In this document: positions 35,744 through 45,360 of the stretch, piece after piece
Layout of the letters: every line of letters begins with the position of its first letter
Numbering within the stretch: position 1 is the first letter of the stretch
NCBI RefSeq assembly: GCF_009498215.1
Contig: NZ_CP043499.1
Location: forward strand, 310,001-374,000
DNA: 64,000 nucleotides
Source: Rhizobium grahamii
GTDB taxonomy: Bacteria > Pseudomonadota > Alphaproteobacteria > Rhizobiales > Rhizobiaceae
Direction: 5' to 3'
The notes under the pieces: model-generated
Told to the model about the DNA's origin: nothing
Seen by the model: only the letters and a program-made list of their open reading frames with translations
Database searches by the model: none
Made by a program: the position numbers and the translations under genes

Positions 35744-36660
35744 GCCGCTCTCTTTCCAGCGCTCAGGAAATGAGCATAGAGGTCATCCAATGTGGGCTCG
35801 ATTATGTGGAGTGCCGCGACGTCGCCAGGGACGACGGTTACGTGACGGAGAAGCTCAATCTTTTCTTCGTTGCTCACTATGGCCTCAAGCGTGCCCGGCA
35901 CCGTTTCTTTCCAGCCGAAACTCTCGCTTTTAAGTCTCTCGACAGCCCGACTGTTTGCAAGCGTGACGCGCACGTGCGTCGGCAAACGTGCTAGTCCTCG
36001 AAGATCGTCCATGGTTCCATCTGCAACGGCCACGCCCTCGTTGACGATTAGCAACCGATCTGCGCGGTCTTCTAGCTCCGTAAGCGCGTGCGAGGAGAGA
36101 AGGATGGCCGCACCTTTCGATTTCAGTTCCGCTAACAGGTCGTAAAACCGGCGACGCGATGCTGGGTCGAGGCCGCTCGTCGGCTCGTCCAAAAGGAGAA
36201 GGCGAGGCTGCCCCAGCAGGGCTTGCGCCAGACCTAGCCTCTGACGCATGCCTTTCGAATACGTACGAACCGGTCGGCCCGCCGCTTCCGCGTTGAGCCC
36301 GACGCGCTCCAGCAGACCCACGGTATCGGATCCCTGCACCTGCTTCAGCTTCGCATAGAATGCGAGAGTTTCCCGACCAGTCAACGCGTTGTGGAATGAA
36401 ACGCTTTCCGGGAGGTAACCAAGTCTCTGACGCACAGCGACAGCGCCGGACGCTGGGTCTTCGCCCATCACCCTGATACTCCCGCTTGAGGGGCGAATGA
36501 GACCGAGCATCAATTTGATCAAGGTGGTTTTTCCAGCCCCATTATGGCCGACGAGCGCCACCATCTCGCCCTCGTTAAGCGCAAAAGAAACATCTCTTAC
36601 TGCCTGCACGTTTCCGTAGTGTTTGGCGATTTTGGATACGACGACGGTCGGCTCTGTCAT
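35740..36660 (-). CDS. nosF: NosF, ATPase of the NosDFY transporter
   Basis: 306 residues from the ATG at 36660, overlapping the nosD stop. Walker A GHNGAGKTT, ABC signature YSKGMRQRL, Walker B LLLLDEPTSGLD, His-switch SSHALTELE. The C-terminal third is the NosF-specific extension. Cytoplasmic energising subunit. Confidence 0.96.
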   Translation of the reverse strand: MTEPTVVVSKIAKHYGNVQAVRDVSFALNEGEMVALVGHNGAGKTTLIKLMLGLIRPSSGSIRVMGEDPASGAVAVRQRLGYLPESVSFHNALTGRETLAFYAKLKQVQGSDTVGLLERVGLNAEAAGRPVRTYSKGMRQRLGLAQALLGQPRLLLLDEPTSGLDPASRRRFYDLLAELKSKGAAILLSSHALTELEDRADRLLIVNEGVAVADGTMDDLRGLARLPTHVRVTLANSRAVERLKSESFGWKETVPGTLEAIVSNEEKIELLRHVTVVPGDVAALHIIEPTLDDLYAHFLSAGKRAA

Positions 36661-38030
36661 TTTAAAGCTCCAGAAGGCGCGGGAGGCACCATCAAGGGGT
36701 GATTGTCTATCACGCCGCCAGGAAGCAAGGCCGGGAACTGAGCTTGCGCCCACCGGATCAGTTGGACGGCAGGGCTGGTCGCGAGAAGCTTGGCCTGCGG
36801 CGATGTCCACAGAACCTTGTCCATCACGTCGTTGGGGCGGTAGGGATTGTCGCCAATACCGTCGCCGTTGAGGTCGAACGCGGGATTGTCGCTCCAGTAA
36901 TTGCCGCGACCGTTGGCCGACCAATCGAGGTAGCGAGTTCCGACATACTTCACCTGATTGCGATTGTTTATGAAGGAGTTACCACTCATGGTGTTTCCTT
37001 CCGAACCGGCCGTGAAGTGGATGCCGATCGCGCAGCCATTGAACTCGTTGTCGACGAGCTTGTTTTTGTTCGCATTGTAGATGAATACGCATTTTTCAGG
37101 GCCAAGGCGGAACCCCGAGATATCTCCCGCAGCAATGGGGCTCGCCGCTTCCGCAGGTATCTCGTCCGCAGACGCCCGTGCGCCGGCAGACGCCCAACGG
37201 CTTGCAGGCTGTGATCGTCCGCGTACGACGTTGCCTTCTATCAAGGAACTGTTGGCTGAATTCAGCAGGATACCGTGATCGCGATCACCGTCGGAGACGT
37301 TGTCGATGATCTTGAGGCGGTTCGAAAACATGATCGCATACCCGACAGTATTGCCCCACGAAACGTTGCCACTAATCTCGCTGTCGTTTGTGTACATGTA
37401 GTGAATTGCAAAACGTAGGTCGTGAAAGTTATTTTTGCTAAAGACATTCCGCTTGCTGGCGTTTGTCGCGATGCCATCGCGCCCAAAACTGATGTCGTTC
37501 TCAACAACTTTCGCGCCAGGAGCGTTCCAGACCGTTACGCCGTTTCCAGACTCGCTGAGCCGGCCTTCCTTGATCCCGACGATCCGATTTCCGCGGGTAA
37601 CGGAATCCTTCGCACCGTGAATGTAAATCCCATAGAGATTCTCTGAGATCAGGCTATTTTCAATGACAGCGCCGGTGGCCGCCTCGGTCGCAAAGACGCC
37701 AGAGTCCATCGTTTCCAGGTTTGAGCCGGATCCTCTTATCTCAAGACCACGCAAGGTGACGTCCGCAGCATTTATGGTTACGACCGTTCCCTTGCCATTC
37801 CCGACTACGACCGCGCCTGGGGATCCTTGGAGGACCACCGGCTTATTCAGGGTCAGGGGCCCTTGGTAGCGGCCCGATCTGAGAATGATCCTATCTCCCG
37901 ACACCGCCTGCGCGACAGCCTCGACTAAACTCGGACCTTCCGACGGCGACACAAAGCGATCCGCGGCTGAGGCGGTGGCAGCGATGGCGGCCCAGAGGGC
38001 CGCCATCGTGAGTGTCATAACTTGTCGCAT
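36657..38030 (-). CDS. nosD: NosD, periplasmic copper-site assembly protein
   Basis: 457 residues from the ATG overlapping the nosZ stop (TGATG). Signal peptide ending ASAADRF, then a right-handed beta helix of parallel repeats (LRGLEIRGSGSN, LISENLYGIYIHGA, GNVSWGNTVGYAIMFSNRL), the CASH domain of NosD. Required for maturation of the CuZ [4Cu:2S] centre of NosZ. Confidence 0.95.
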   Translation of the reverse strand: MRQVMTLTMAALWAAIAATASAADRFVSPSEGPSLVEAVAQAVSGDRIILRSGRYQGPLTLNKPVVLQGSPGAVVVGNGKGTVVTINAADVTLRGLEIRGSGSNLETMDSGVFATEAATGAVIENSLISENLYGIYIHGAKDSVTRGNRIVGIKEGRLSESGNGVTVWNAPGAKVVENDISFGRDGIATNASKRNVFSKNNFHDLRFAIHYMYTNDSEISGNVSWGNTVGYAIMFSNRLKIIDNVSDGDRDHGILLNSANSSLIEGNVVRGRSQPASRWASAGARASADEIPAEAASPIAAGDISGFRLGPEKCVFIYNANKNKLVDNEFNGCAIGIHFTAGSEGNTMSGNSFINNRNQVKYVGTRYLDWSANGRGNYWSDNPAFDLNGDGIGDNPYRPNDVMDKVLWTSPQAKLLATSPAVQLIRWAQAQFPALLPGGVIDNHPLMVPPAPSGALK

Positions 38031-39949
38031 CAGATCGTCTTCGGTTCGACCAACATGCGACCCTTCATCTCCATGTGCATCGCATGGCAGAACCACGAGC
38101 AATAATACCAGTAGACGCCTGGCTTGCTCGCTTTGAAGGTGACCGAGGCAGTCGCTTGCGGAGCGACCTCCATGTTGATGCCGTAATTCACGATCGCGAA
38201 GCCGTGCGTAAGATCCTCGACTTCATCGATGTTCGTAACGTAGACGGTGACCTCGTCTCCCTCCTTGACGGTGAACGATTCCAGGCCGAAGGCGGGTGCC
38301 GACGACGTCATGTAGACCCTCACCTTGTCGCCATCCCGGACCACCTGAGAATCCGTCAGGAGGTCGATGTTGTCTTTCTTCGCTTGCGCCACCGCGTCGG
38401 CAAAGAAGGCATCATCGCGGCTCCAGATGCTGACCGGGTTGATTTTCGATGCGTGAACGATCGTCGCATCATGCGGTTCTGCGAAGGTTGGGTTGTCATG
38501 TACAAGGACCATCTCGTCGCCGGAGATGTCGATGAGCTGGTCGCTTTCGGGCTTCAGCGGTCCTGCGTTGAGGTATCTATCCTTCGAGAACTTGTTCAGG
38601 GAAATGAGCCACTTGCCGTCAGCTTCCTTCGTCTGACCCATTGAGCTGTGGTTGTGGCCCGGCTGGTAGTGGACGTCGAGCTTTTGCCGGATCGGATTGA
38701 CCTTCTCGCCCTTGAAGGCACGCTTGGCGTCTTCGATGTTCCATTTGCAGATCTGGCTGTCGATGAAGAGCGTGGTGTAGGCGTTACCACGGCCGTCGTA
38801 GGCCGTGTGCAACGGACCGAGACCGAGTTCCGGTTCCGCGACCACGGTATCTCGCGGCTTGATCTTGTCGTCGAAGAGATCGTCGAACTTGCGCACGTCA
38901 AAGACGGTTACGGTTGGGGACAGCTTGCCTGCAGCCACGGCGTGGATCCCGTCAGGCGCCGTGTTCATGCCATGGGGCCCGTTCGAGACCGGAATATAAC
39001 GGGTGTATTTCGAACCATGTCGTCCATCGATGACAGGGACGCCGCTGATCTCCTTGAAGTCTCCGTTCTTGACGGCTTCCTCAATGCGCTTGATGTTGAA
39101 GACGACCACCCAGTCCTGGTCCTTCGCCATCATTTGCTCGAGGTTCACGCCGTTTTCGGAATTGTAGCAGGTGGAGTAGCAATACTTGCCCTGATAGTCG
39201 GCATCGACGTTATCAAGGTTGCCATCGACGATGACCTGCCATGCGACCTTCATTGTTTCGCCATCGACCGCGGTGAACACGGCCTGATAGGCCTTCGGAT
39301 CGTCCAGGATTTTGCCATCGTTCGGGATCGGAACGCCGTCTTCACCGTTGCAGAAGACGTAGCCGGTCTTCGGGTACTTCTGGACACGAAGACCATGAAC
39401 CGTGTGCTGGTTCGGCAGCTCGATGATCTTGTCGCACTTCATCACATCCAGACGAATGCGGCAGACGCGAGTGTTGGCCTTGTCGTTGGCGTAGAGATAA
39501 CGCCCATCGTAGGTGCCGTCCGTCTGGGATGGGTGGGGGTGGTGAAGGTCTCCGTTGTGGTAGACGCCGCCTTGGTCCTTGAGGAATTCGACCGTCCTGG
39601 GAAGCAGCCCTTCGGTCAAGATTTTGCGGCTCTCGTTGGTCAGTCCCCAACCCGTTGCGCTGCAGCGGTTGAACACCGGAATGCGCATGATTTCGCGCAT
39701 CGAAGGCACGCCAACTATCCGGATTTCTCCAGACTGGCCGCTAGAGAAGAACGTGTAGTACTCGTCGAGTTCTCCCGGCTTGACTTCCCAGGTCTGCTTG
39801 CGTCCTTCCGCGGCCATTGCTTGCGTGGCGAGCGCGCCAGAGAAGTTAAGGGCACCGCCTGCTGCTGCAGCTCCGGCGGCCGCAGCAAGTGCCGTGGTCC
39901 CGAGAAGCTGACGTCTGTTGAAACGTGGCTGCGTGTCTTCCGTTGACAT
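38030..39949 (-). CDS. nosZ: Nitrous oxide reductase NosZ, clade I (Tat-exported)
   Basis: 639 residues. Twin-arginine signal FNRRQLLGTTALAAAAGAA, seven-blade propeller carrying the CuZ histidines (blocks such as DLHHPHPSQTDG, NGPHGMNTAPDG, HYQPGHNHSSMGQ, EPHDATIVH) and a C-terminal cupredoxin with the CuA motif CSWFCHAMHMEMKGRM. It reduces N2O to N2 in the periplasm. The Tat signal with the nosR neighbour identifies clade I. No frameshift. Confidence 0.98.
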   Translation of the reverse strand: MSTEDTQPRFNRRQLLGTTALAAAAGAAAAGGALNFSGALATQAMAAEGRKQTWEVKPGELDEYYTFFSSGQSGEIRIVGVPSMREIMRIPVFNRCSATGWGLTNESRKILTEGLLPRTVEFLKDQGGVYHNGDLHHPHPSQTDGTYDGRYLYANDKANTRVCRIRLDVMKCDKIIELPNQHTVHGLRVQKYPKTGYVFCNGEDGVPIPNDGKILDDPKAYQAVFTAVDGETMKVAWQVIVDGNLDNVDADYQGKYCYSTCYNSENGVNLEQMMAKDQDWVVVFNIKRIEEAVKNGDFKEISGVPVIDGRHGSKYTRYIPVSNGPHGMNTAPDGIHAVAAGKLSPTVTVFDVRKFDDLFDDKIKPRDTVVAEPELGLGPLHTAYDGRGNAYTTLFIDSQICKWNIEDAKRAFKGEKVNPIRQKLDVHYQPGHNHSSMGQTKEADGKWLISLNKFSKDRYLNAGPLKPESDQLIDISGDEMVLVHDNPTFAEPHDATIVHASKINPVSIWSRDDAFFADAVAQAKKDNIDLLTDSQVVRDGDKVRVYMTSSAPAFGLESFTVKEGDEVTVYVTNIDEVEDLTHGFAIVNYGINMEVAPQATASVTFKASKPGVYWYYCSWFCHAMHMEMKGRMLVEPKTI

Positions 39950-39996
39950 GTTTCACTTCCTCAGTTGTGGCCGCGACTGGAACGCCGCGCGCCGAT

Positions 39997-42252
39997 TTAA
40001 GCTCTTTCGATGGGTTTCCCGTTGTGGGTGACGACGGTTTTCGGTGGTTTCTCGCCGCGCGACTCCGGTGTGGAGAGCGCCATAAATTTCTCGCGCTTCA
40101 GCCGTACCTGGATCATGTGCGGACAGCGGTGGTCATCATGATAAAGTTCCTGGCAATGCATGCAGTAGATGCACTCGTTGACATTGATTTGCCCCTCGGG
40201 ATGAATGGACTGCACGGGACATTCCTTCGCGCAGCGCTGGCACGGAGAACCGCATTCCGGATATCGCTTCAGCCATTCGAACATTCGAATTCGTCCGGGA
40301 ATGGCAAGCGCAGCGCCGAGCGGACAAAGGTACCGGCAATAGAAGCGCTCGATGAACAGGCTTGCGATGAGCAGGGCCCCGGCGAAGACGACGAACGGCC
40401 AATCGCGGAAAAATTTCAAGATGATTGCTGTCTTGAACGGTTCGACTTCCGCCGCCATCTCGGCGTACGAGATCGAGTAGAACGACAGTCCGAACAGTCC
40501 GAGAAAGATGATGTACTTGATAGGCCAGAGCCGTTCGTGCAGCCCCCAGGGAAGCTTGACCTGAGGCACCTTCAGGCGCTTTGCGATGTTGCTGAGCAAT
40601 TCCTGCAACGCTCCGAAGGGGCAGAGCCACCCGCAGAAAGGACCGCGCCCCCAGAATAGCAGGCCGGCCGCGACCGACGCCCACAGAATGAAGATCAGCG
40701 GCGCCGCCAAAAAGAACTCCCAACTGAAGTTTGTGATCAGCGCGTTGGTGAAGGTCAGAACATTGACTACGGATAGTTGGGCGTTCGCATACCAGCCAAG
40801 CCACACGAGCGTGAAGACAAGATAGCTGTTCCTCACCCACGCAAACAAAACTGGACGTTTGACTAGCCAGTCCTGGAAGAAAAAGATTGCGGTCAGAACG
40901 AGAAGGGCGGCGCCGGTGATCCCGATATTGACGCGGTTCAGAGTCCAGATGCTGATCCAAAGCGGCTGCTCGTCTGATGCCTGCGTTGTTGTCTCCGCTA
41001 GGGGGACGACCGTCGGGGTGACGATCGCCCGAGCCGGAGTGGCCGCCTTAGTCACCGTGACGTACTTCGATGGCAACGCATATCCAAGATTGAAGGGAAT
41101 GACTGCTTTGTCGCGTGCACCGGTGCTGCTGCGCTGTGCCAGAAGCTGGAGTTCCCATGGCTCAGTCACGTCGAACGTATATTCGGGCGCAACGACAAAC
41201 AGCGCGATCTCCTTCAACGCGGGCGCGTCAGCCGGTGCGAGAGCTGCGATACGAGTATGGTAGCGATCGCGGAATCGGAGGCCCTGTCCGTCCTGTAAGA
41301 GCTCGATTCGATCGAATATGCCACCGCGGACGTAGCCTGAACCTTTGAAGGAATACGCACCGTCGCCAGCGACCAGGATCGCAGACTGGCCAGGCTGCAA
41401 ACGGCTTTGAAGCCTGGCATATGCTGCATCTCCCAGAAGGGTTTTGCCAATCGACGGAACGTTCACCGGTGCCACGTAAAGATCAATGAAGCGGTCGTCC
41501 GGTTTGGTCGTTTCCGGATGCGACGCTGCGTCGGGCTGGCCGGCATCATTGAAGGCCTTGGAGACCTCGCCAACAGTTAACCGAAGGCTTCGCACAGACC
41601 CGTCACCTAAGAGTGTCTGCCAGTCGCTGACGTCCGTCTTCGTCAGATCCAGGGTCTTCACGTCTGCTTGTTTTTGTACGCCTCCGGCGTCCGCGGGATT
41701 AAGTCTGCCACTTCGAATAAGCTTGACCGCGGAGCGGATGACGCTGTCGCCCATGACGAGGACTGTCACGGTTGCACCGCTTACGATCTCGACCTGCGGC
41801 GGCCGCTCTTCGCCGACAGCTACGCGGCCGAGATTTTTCCCGATGATGGAATTTAGTGCTGCAACCACCTTGGCCTGGGGAATGCCGATGAGCACGATCG
41901 GTTCATGGTGATCGATCAGCTTGATCCCTCGCACAACGCCTGCTGTGTCGATCCCCACGGCGATATGGATAGGCTTGCCAGAATAGCCGGTGGAATTGGT
42001 GAAGTCCGAATTTAGATAGGCATAACCAAGCACGTCAGGCCCGCGGTACACTGGCGCGATCGGAGGCTCGCCTTCTGGGTTGCCGAACCGATCAGCACCC
42101 TGAAACAGGTCGCTTGGTTGAATCTTCTCGAGATAGGACGGTAGCTGGCCCGCCGACATTGCAGGCGCCGCGAAAGCTGCGAGAAGACCCATTGCCGCTA
42201 TGAAGAACATAGCTATGCGGCCAATGTCTGCGCCTTTTTGTATTGTTATCAT
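39997..42252 (-). CDS. nosR: NosR, flavin and iron-sulphur membrane protein
   Basis: 751 residues from ATG 42252 with AAGGA upstream; an extended frame to 42309 runs towards the regulatory box and is unlikely. Signal peptide, periplasmic FMN-binding domain with flavinylation site SGATVT, membrane helices, and a C-terminal domain with WGRGPFCGWLCPFGALQE and CRYLCPLGAAL motifs and two ferredoxin clusters (CGSPCQRCAKECPV, CIYCMHCQELYHD). It donates electrons to NosZ and is needed for its expression. First gene of nosRZDFYLX. Confidence 0.97.
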   Translation of the reverse strand: MITIQKGADIGRIAMFFIAAMGLLAAFAAPAMSAGQLPSYLEKIQPSDLFQGADRFGNPEGEPPIAPVYRGPDVLGYAYLNSDFTNSTGYSGKPIHIAVGIDTAGVVRGIKLIDHHEPIVLIGIPQAKVVAALNSIIGKNLGRVAVGEERPPQVEIVSGATVTVLVMGDSVIRSAVKLIRSGRLNPADAGGVQKQADVKTLDLTKTDVSDWQTLLGDGSVRSLRLTVGEVSKAFNDAGQPDAASHPETTKPDDRFIDLYVAPVNVPSIGKTLLGDAAYARLQSRLQPGQSAILVAGDGAYSFKGSGYVRGGIFDRIELLQDGQGLRFRDRYHTRIAALAPADAPALKEIALFVVAPEYTFDVTEPWELQLLAQRSSTGARDKAVIPFNLGYALPSKYVTVTKAATPARAIVTPTVVPLAETTTQASDEQPLWISIWTLNRVNIGITGAALLVLTAIFFFQDWLVKRPVLFAWVRNSYLVFTLVWLGWYANAQLSVVNVLTFTNALITNFSWEFFLAAPLIFILWASVAAGLLFWGRGPFCGWLCPFGALQELLSNIAKRLKVPQVKLPWGLHERLWPIKYIIFLGLFGLSFYSISYAEMAAEVEPFKTAIILKFFRDWPFVVFAGALLIASLFIERFYCRYLCPLGAALAIPGRIRMFEWLKRYPECGSPCQRCAKECPVQSIHPEGQINVNECIYCMHCQELYHDDHRCPHMIQVRLKREKFMALSTPESRGEKPPKTVVTHNGKPIERA

Positions 42253-42316
42253 CGCGTCCTTCAGCCCTTCGGTGCGTTCGCGGTGAGAACATATACGGAG
42301 AAAAACCATGTGTTAT

Positions 42317-42330
42317 TTGATCAAGATCAA
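42317..42330. promoter_or_regulatory. FNR/FixK/NnrR box between nosR and the ferritin-like gene
   Basis: TTGATCAAGATCAA, a perfect palindrome 65 bases upstream of nosR. It is also 95 bases upstream of the divergent ferritin-like gene and could serve both. Confidence 0.88.
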
Positions 42331-42424
42331 CCAAGGATGATGATTTTCCGGTGAAATGCGCAGGCTCAAAGCGTCAAACAACAACCGCGAAAGCCGCAGG
42401 CTTGCGAGAAGAAAGGGAATGGAC

Positions 42425-43276
42425 ATGTCAACCACTCGCGAGCCATGGAAACTGGCCTCTCTCGCCGAACTGTTGGCGCTCGCGGCTCGAATGGAGCAGG
42501 AGGCGATAGACGGGTACCTGGATTTATCTCGGAGGATGGAATCGCTGGAGCGACCAGATCTGGCACGCGTTTTTGACACTCTGGTCGCAGAGGAGCTGAG
42601 TCACCTCAGCAAGGTCGACGAGTGGCGACAAGGGCTGGGTTTCTCGACTCCTAGCCAGGCACCGGAAAGTCCAAACGAACTGTTTGAGGACGAAGGCGTC
42701 GGGATCGTCTCTCCCGATCTTCTAAGCGCCTATCGGGCCTTTTCAATGGCGGTAAGGAATGAGGAGCGCGCCTTCGTGTTCTGGACCTACGTCTCAGCAC
42801 ACGCGCACTCTGAAGAAATACGGGAAGCAGCCGAGCGTATGGCGCGAGAAGAGCTAGGACATGTCGCAACACTGCGACGAGAACGCAGGCGAGCATTTCA
42901 CACCGAGCGGGGCCTGAACATCGACGTCACTATAGGCAGCCTGCCCGACCTCGAGCGCAAACTGAAGCACCATCTTGATACGCTGGCAGCATCCGAAACC
43001 GAAGCTGGCAAGGAAACGGCGTTGCGATCTTTCTCACGGCAGGCGGAGTTGCGGCTGGCTTCTCTAGTAGGGGCTCCACTTGAGGGGCCCGCGTCCCCAG
43101 CAAGCTTTCCGCGATCCGCGCTTGGGTCTCCCCTCGCGTTGGGCGAAATGCTGGTGGACTACTATCTAAATCTAGGAAGCCAAGCCAAGCAGGACTTGGA
43201 TGCTTCGCGTGGCAGGGCCTTCGCTGCGGAGTTGATCCATTGTCTGGGAGTTCTCCGAGGATATTCGCCCACATAG
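42425..43276 (+). CDS. Ferritin-like (rubrerythrin-type) protein
   Basis: 283 residues from ATG 42425; AAAGGGA lies 6 bases upstream. Two-helix carboxylate-bridge motifs are visible: RMEQEAIDGYLDL with EELSHL, and RNEERAFVFWTYVSAHA with REELGHVATL, the E-x6-Y and E-x2-H patterns of a ferritin-like diiron fold. The C-terminal 120 residues are unlike rubrerythrin and lack a rubredoxin CxxC centre. Divergent from nosR with a shared FNR-type box, it probably handles iron or oxidative or nitrosative stress during denitrification. Confidence 0.75.
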   Translation: MSTTREPWKLASLAELLALAARMEQEAIDGYLDLSRRMESLERPDLARVFDTLVAEELSHLSKVDEWRQGLGFSTPSQAPESPNELFEDEGVGIVSPDLLSAYRAFSMAVRNEERAFVFWTYVSAHAHSEEIREAAERMAREELGHVATLRRERRRAFHTERGLNIDVTIGSLPDLERKLKHHLDTLAASETEAGKETALRSFSRQAELRLASLVGAPLEGPASPASFPRSALGSPLALGEMLVDYYLNLGSQAKQDLDASRGRAFAAELIHCLGVLRGYSPT

Positions 43277-43425
43277 GTTGGCTCAGGTTTGCGACGGTTG
43301 ACGCTGACGCCTGATCGTCTGTTGAGACGCATCCCACAGTGGCCTCCGCTGAGACCGGCCGACCTTTAAGCGTCGCAGGTGAGGCTTGCCCATCCGTTCA
43401 CCGGGTCAAAAAAGGATGCTCGTTA

Positions 43426-43439
43426 TTGATCGCGATCAA
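43426..43439. promoter_or_regulatory. FNR/FixK box upstream of the ABC exporter-hemC operon
   Basis: TTGATCGCGATCAA, a perfect palindrome ending 58 bases before the exporter ATG. Confidence 0.88.
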
Positions 43440-43497
43440 AGACTAGGCACGGATTCGACGTGAAAAGGAACCCAACTTAAATCAGGAGTTCCAGGCA

Positions 43498-45360
43498 ATG
43501 ATGATTGCCCAGCACGACCGTCTCGCCGACGCGCCGACCTCTCCAGCGGATCACAACGGCCACAGTTCTGTGGAGAGTCGCCACGGGCGTAGATCGTTTA
43601 GTGGATTGAGAAGGCTGGCCCCGTTCCTGCGAACCCATCGATGGCTTGTCGTCGGCAGCATTGTCTCTCTGGCAGCCGCGGCAGCGATCTCTCTGGCTTT
43701 ACCAACTGCAGTCCGCCGCCTGATAGACCAGGGATTCACCCGTACCGACGGTGCGTTCGTAGACCGCTACTTTGTGATGCTTGTTGCTCTTGCCGTCGCG
43801 CTCGCGGTCGCTAGCGCGTGCAGATATTTTTTCGTGGCCGCGCTCGGAGAACGTCTTGTCAGCGACCTCCGGCTTCAGGTTTTCACAAAGGTTGTGCGCC
43901 TGCCTGCGTCCTTTTTCGATGCGAACCGCTCAGGCGAGATCACTTCGCGTCTGACTGCTGACACGGCCCAGATCAAGTCGGCTGTCAGCTTGGCCGCGTC
44001 TGTTGCGCTACGCAACTCCATCTTGTGCGCGGGGTCGCTAACGATGATGTTCATGACCAGTCCCAGCTTGTCGTCCATCACCATCGGCGCCATTCCTTTG
44101 ATCGTCGTTCCCCTGGTTGTTTTTGGTCGCTCAGTTCGACGCCGCTCGCGTGCTGCACAGGATGCTCTGGCGCAGGCGTCCGCGTTCGCGAGTGAGATCA
44201 TTGCTGGAAGCCGGACGATACAGTCCTTTAATGGCGAAAGAACTGCCGAGCAAAAGTACATCAGAGACGTAGAAGCTTCCTACGCAAGCTCAGTGGGCGC
44301 CGCTCGATCGAGGGCCTACCTGACCGCGTTCGCGATCACTCTAATCTTTGCCAGCGTCGTCGGGGTCCTTTGGATTGGCGCGCGGGGCCTGTTGTCATGA
44401 TCGATGACTGCTGGAAACCTCAGTCAGTTTCTTCTTTACGCAGTCATAGCGGCAGGCTCTCTGGGATCGCTTTCGGAGGTCTGGGGAGAATTGGCGCAGG
44501 CGGCAGGTGCTGCAGGCAGGCTCTTCGAGTTGTTGGACGAAGATGACGGTCTTTTGGAGCAGAGCAAAACGGCCGCCCTACGAACTCCGGTGGCGGGCGG
44601 TGTCGAATTCCGCGATGTCAAGTTCGCTTATCCAGGCATGCCCGATCGTGAGGTGGTCCAAGGCTTGTCGATGCGGGTTTCTCCGGGCGAGACCGTCGCG
44701 GTGGTAGGTGCATCGGGGTCGGGTAAGAGCACGCTGTTCTCGCTCTTGCTCGGTTTCTATAGAACAACCGAAGGGCAAATCTTCATCGATGGGTGCGATG
44801 TCGCCACCCTGTCCTTGGAGGAGGTGAGACAGCAAATCGCCATCGTCCCGCAGGATGCCATGATCTTCGCTTCTGCGGTCAGGGACAATATCTCTTTGGG
44901 AAAACCGGGAGCGAACGACGCCGAGATTGAATCAGCCGCGGCGCGGGCCCAGGCACACGAATTCATTTCCGACCTCCCGCATTCATACCATACCGTCGTA
45001 GGCGAGCGGGGCCTCACGCTTTCCGGGGGACAGCGTCAGCGGATCGCGATTGCCAGGGCCGTCTTAAAGGATTCACCGATCCTTCTTCTCGACGAAGCGA
45101 CGTCGTCCCTGGACGCCGAAAGCGAGATGCTGGTGCAGAAGGGACTCGAAGAACTTATGAAGGATCGAACCACGATCGTCATTGCACATCGACTCGCTAC
45201 GGTGCTCAAGGCAGATCGGATCTTGGTCATGGACAGCGGCCGGATCGTCGAGGAAGGAACCCACGCTTCGCTGGTCCGCAATGGTGGCGTATACGCAAGA
45301 CTTGCTGAACTCCAATTCGACGCGCCAGGCTCGCACGGAAACGAACAGGAGGCCGCCTGA
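43498..45360 (+). CDS. MsbA-type ABC exporter interrupted by an in-frame TGA
   Basis: 620 codons in one frame with a single TGA at 44398-44400. The N-terminal part is a six-helix exporter domain (PTAVRRLIDQGF, LPASFFDANRSGEITSRLTAD). The rest carries membrane helix 6 and the nucleotide-binding domain: Walker A GASGSGKST, signature LSGGQRQRIAIARA, Walker B ILLLDEATSSLD, His-loop IAHRLATV. Alignment of GARGLLS-stop-SMTAGNLSQF to the family suggests the stop replaces a Gly codon (GGA to TGA). Unlike the other broken genes there is no length change. It may be a real nonsense mutation, a base-call error, or a read-through. AGGAG and an FNR-type box lie upstream and hemC follows. Substrate unknown; a porphyrin-related one is a guess from the neighbour. 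Confidence 0.8.

Noticed and set aside
38648..39946. 432-residue plus-strand frame opposite nosZ
   Set aside because: It is an antisense shadow of the high-GC nosZ gene.
44398..44400. Selenocysteine or programmed read-through at the in-frame TGA of the ABC exporter
   Set aside because: No stem-loop of the SECIS type was recognised after the TGA, and the position matches a non-catalytic Gly of the family. A mutation or base-call error is simpler.
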